Shown here in pieces: positions 63,938-64,000 of a stretch of 64,000 nt of DNA; within the stretch, counting starts at the first letter, position 1, and each line of letters begins with the position of its first letter. The notes below the pieces were generated by a model. The model made no database searches, was not told the DNA's origin, and was given only the letters and a program-made list of their open reading frames with translations. Source of the DNA: Alkalicoccobacillus gibsonii (GTDB lineage Bacteria > Bacillota > Bacilli > Bacillales > Bacillaceae_D). Location of the stretch: NCBI RefSeq assembly GCF_016798245.1, contig NZ_JAEUZA010000004.1, positions 302,065 through 366,064 of the forward strand, given 5' to 3'. Made by a program: the position numbers and the translations under genes.

Positions 63938-64000
63938 AACCCCTGGCTCTGCCGGGGGTTCCATAGAGCTTCTAGCGTGGTCATAAAAAAAGCCTCACGA
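63938..64000. mobile_element. Possible left end of an IS200/IS605-type element
   Basis: AACCCCTGGCTCTGCCGGGGGTT (63939-63961) is a compact GC-rich hairpin with an unpaired base in the left arm, followed at once by TCCATAGAGCTTC. Such hairpins mark the ends of IS200/IS605 elements, whose tnpA would lie beyond the window. No transposase is visible, so this is tentative. Confidence 0.3.

Overview
The window looks like chromosomal DNA of a low-GC Bacillaceae bacterium, probably an alkaliphile of the Alkalihalobacillus/Halalkalibacter type. Support comes from Bacillus-type ribosome binding sites, gene neighbourhoods matching Bacillus subtilis (argCJBD-carAB-argF-yjzC, comZ-fabH-fabF, yjaZ, yjbA-trpS, yjbC-spx-mecA) and very acidic exported proteins. 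Species is not claimed. No rRNA, tRNA, CRISPR array or complete transposon was seen.

Layout: 1-2679 is the 3' part of addA. 2764-5613 is a compact chemotaxis set cheA-cheW-cheY. 5.8-14.6 kb holds small stress-type proteins, a DDAH-family hydrolase, an acyl-CoA carboxylase beta subunit, an AI-2E-type membrane protein, a rhodanese, a YitV-like esterase, a YitT protein and a BsuPI lipoprotein. 14.6-21.5 kb is mostly minus strand: a translationally coupled SNF2 helicase group, an acetyltransferase and a Cof-type phosphatase. 21.6-23.2 kb holds ctaG and a Sco protein for cytochrome oxidase copper assembly. 23.3-33.2 kb is the arginine/carbamoyl phosphate operon with candidate ArgR/AhrC sites before argC and carA, followed by yjzC. 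33.4-41.1 kb holds two yjaU/yjaV-like genes, a VOC protein, prfC, comZ and fabH-fabF under a clear FapR operator. 41.4-53.1 kb is an insertion relative to B. subtilis: asnB, a DUF3900 protein, a DHH-CBS-CBS-tRNA nucleotidyltransferase fusion, a SleB-like hydrolase, a CAP protein, an ArsR regulator, coaA and a RelP-type alarmone synthetase. 53.2-63.9 kb returns to the B. subtilis order (yjaZ, yjbA, trpS, yjbC, spx, mecA) but without the app and opp peptide transporters.

The most interesting signal is a dispersed intergenic element of about 260 bp, in four near full-length copies, one core-only copy, one internally deleted copy and one hairpin-only remnant. Larger copies have terminal inverted repeats related to GGGACATAAC, a terminator-like hairpin, and a core that I can fold as a closing stem, an inner stem and a three-way junction. 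Substitutions between copies are compensatory or keep G-U pairs, which suggests a structured RNA carried on a MITE-like element. Other notable items are a nine-unit 20-bp tandem repeat, SigB-like promoters before mecA and an IDEAL-domain gene, and an odd start site on a glycosyltransferase.
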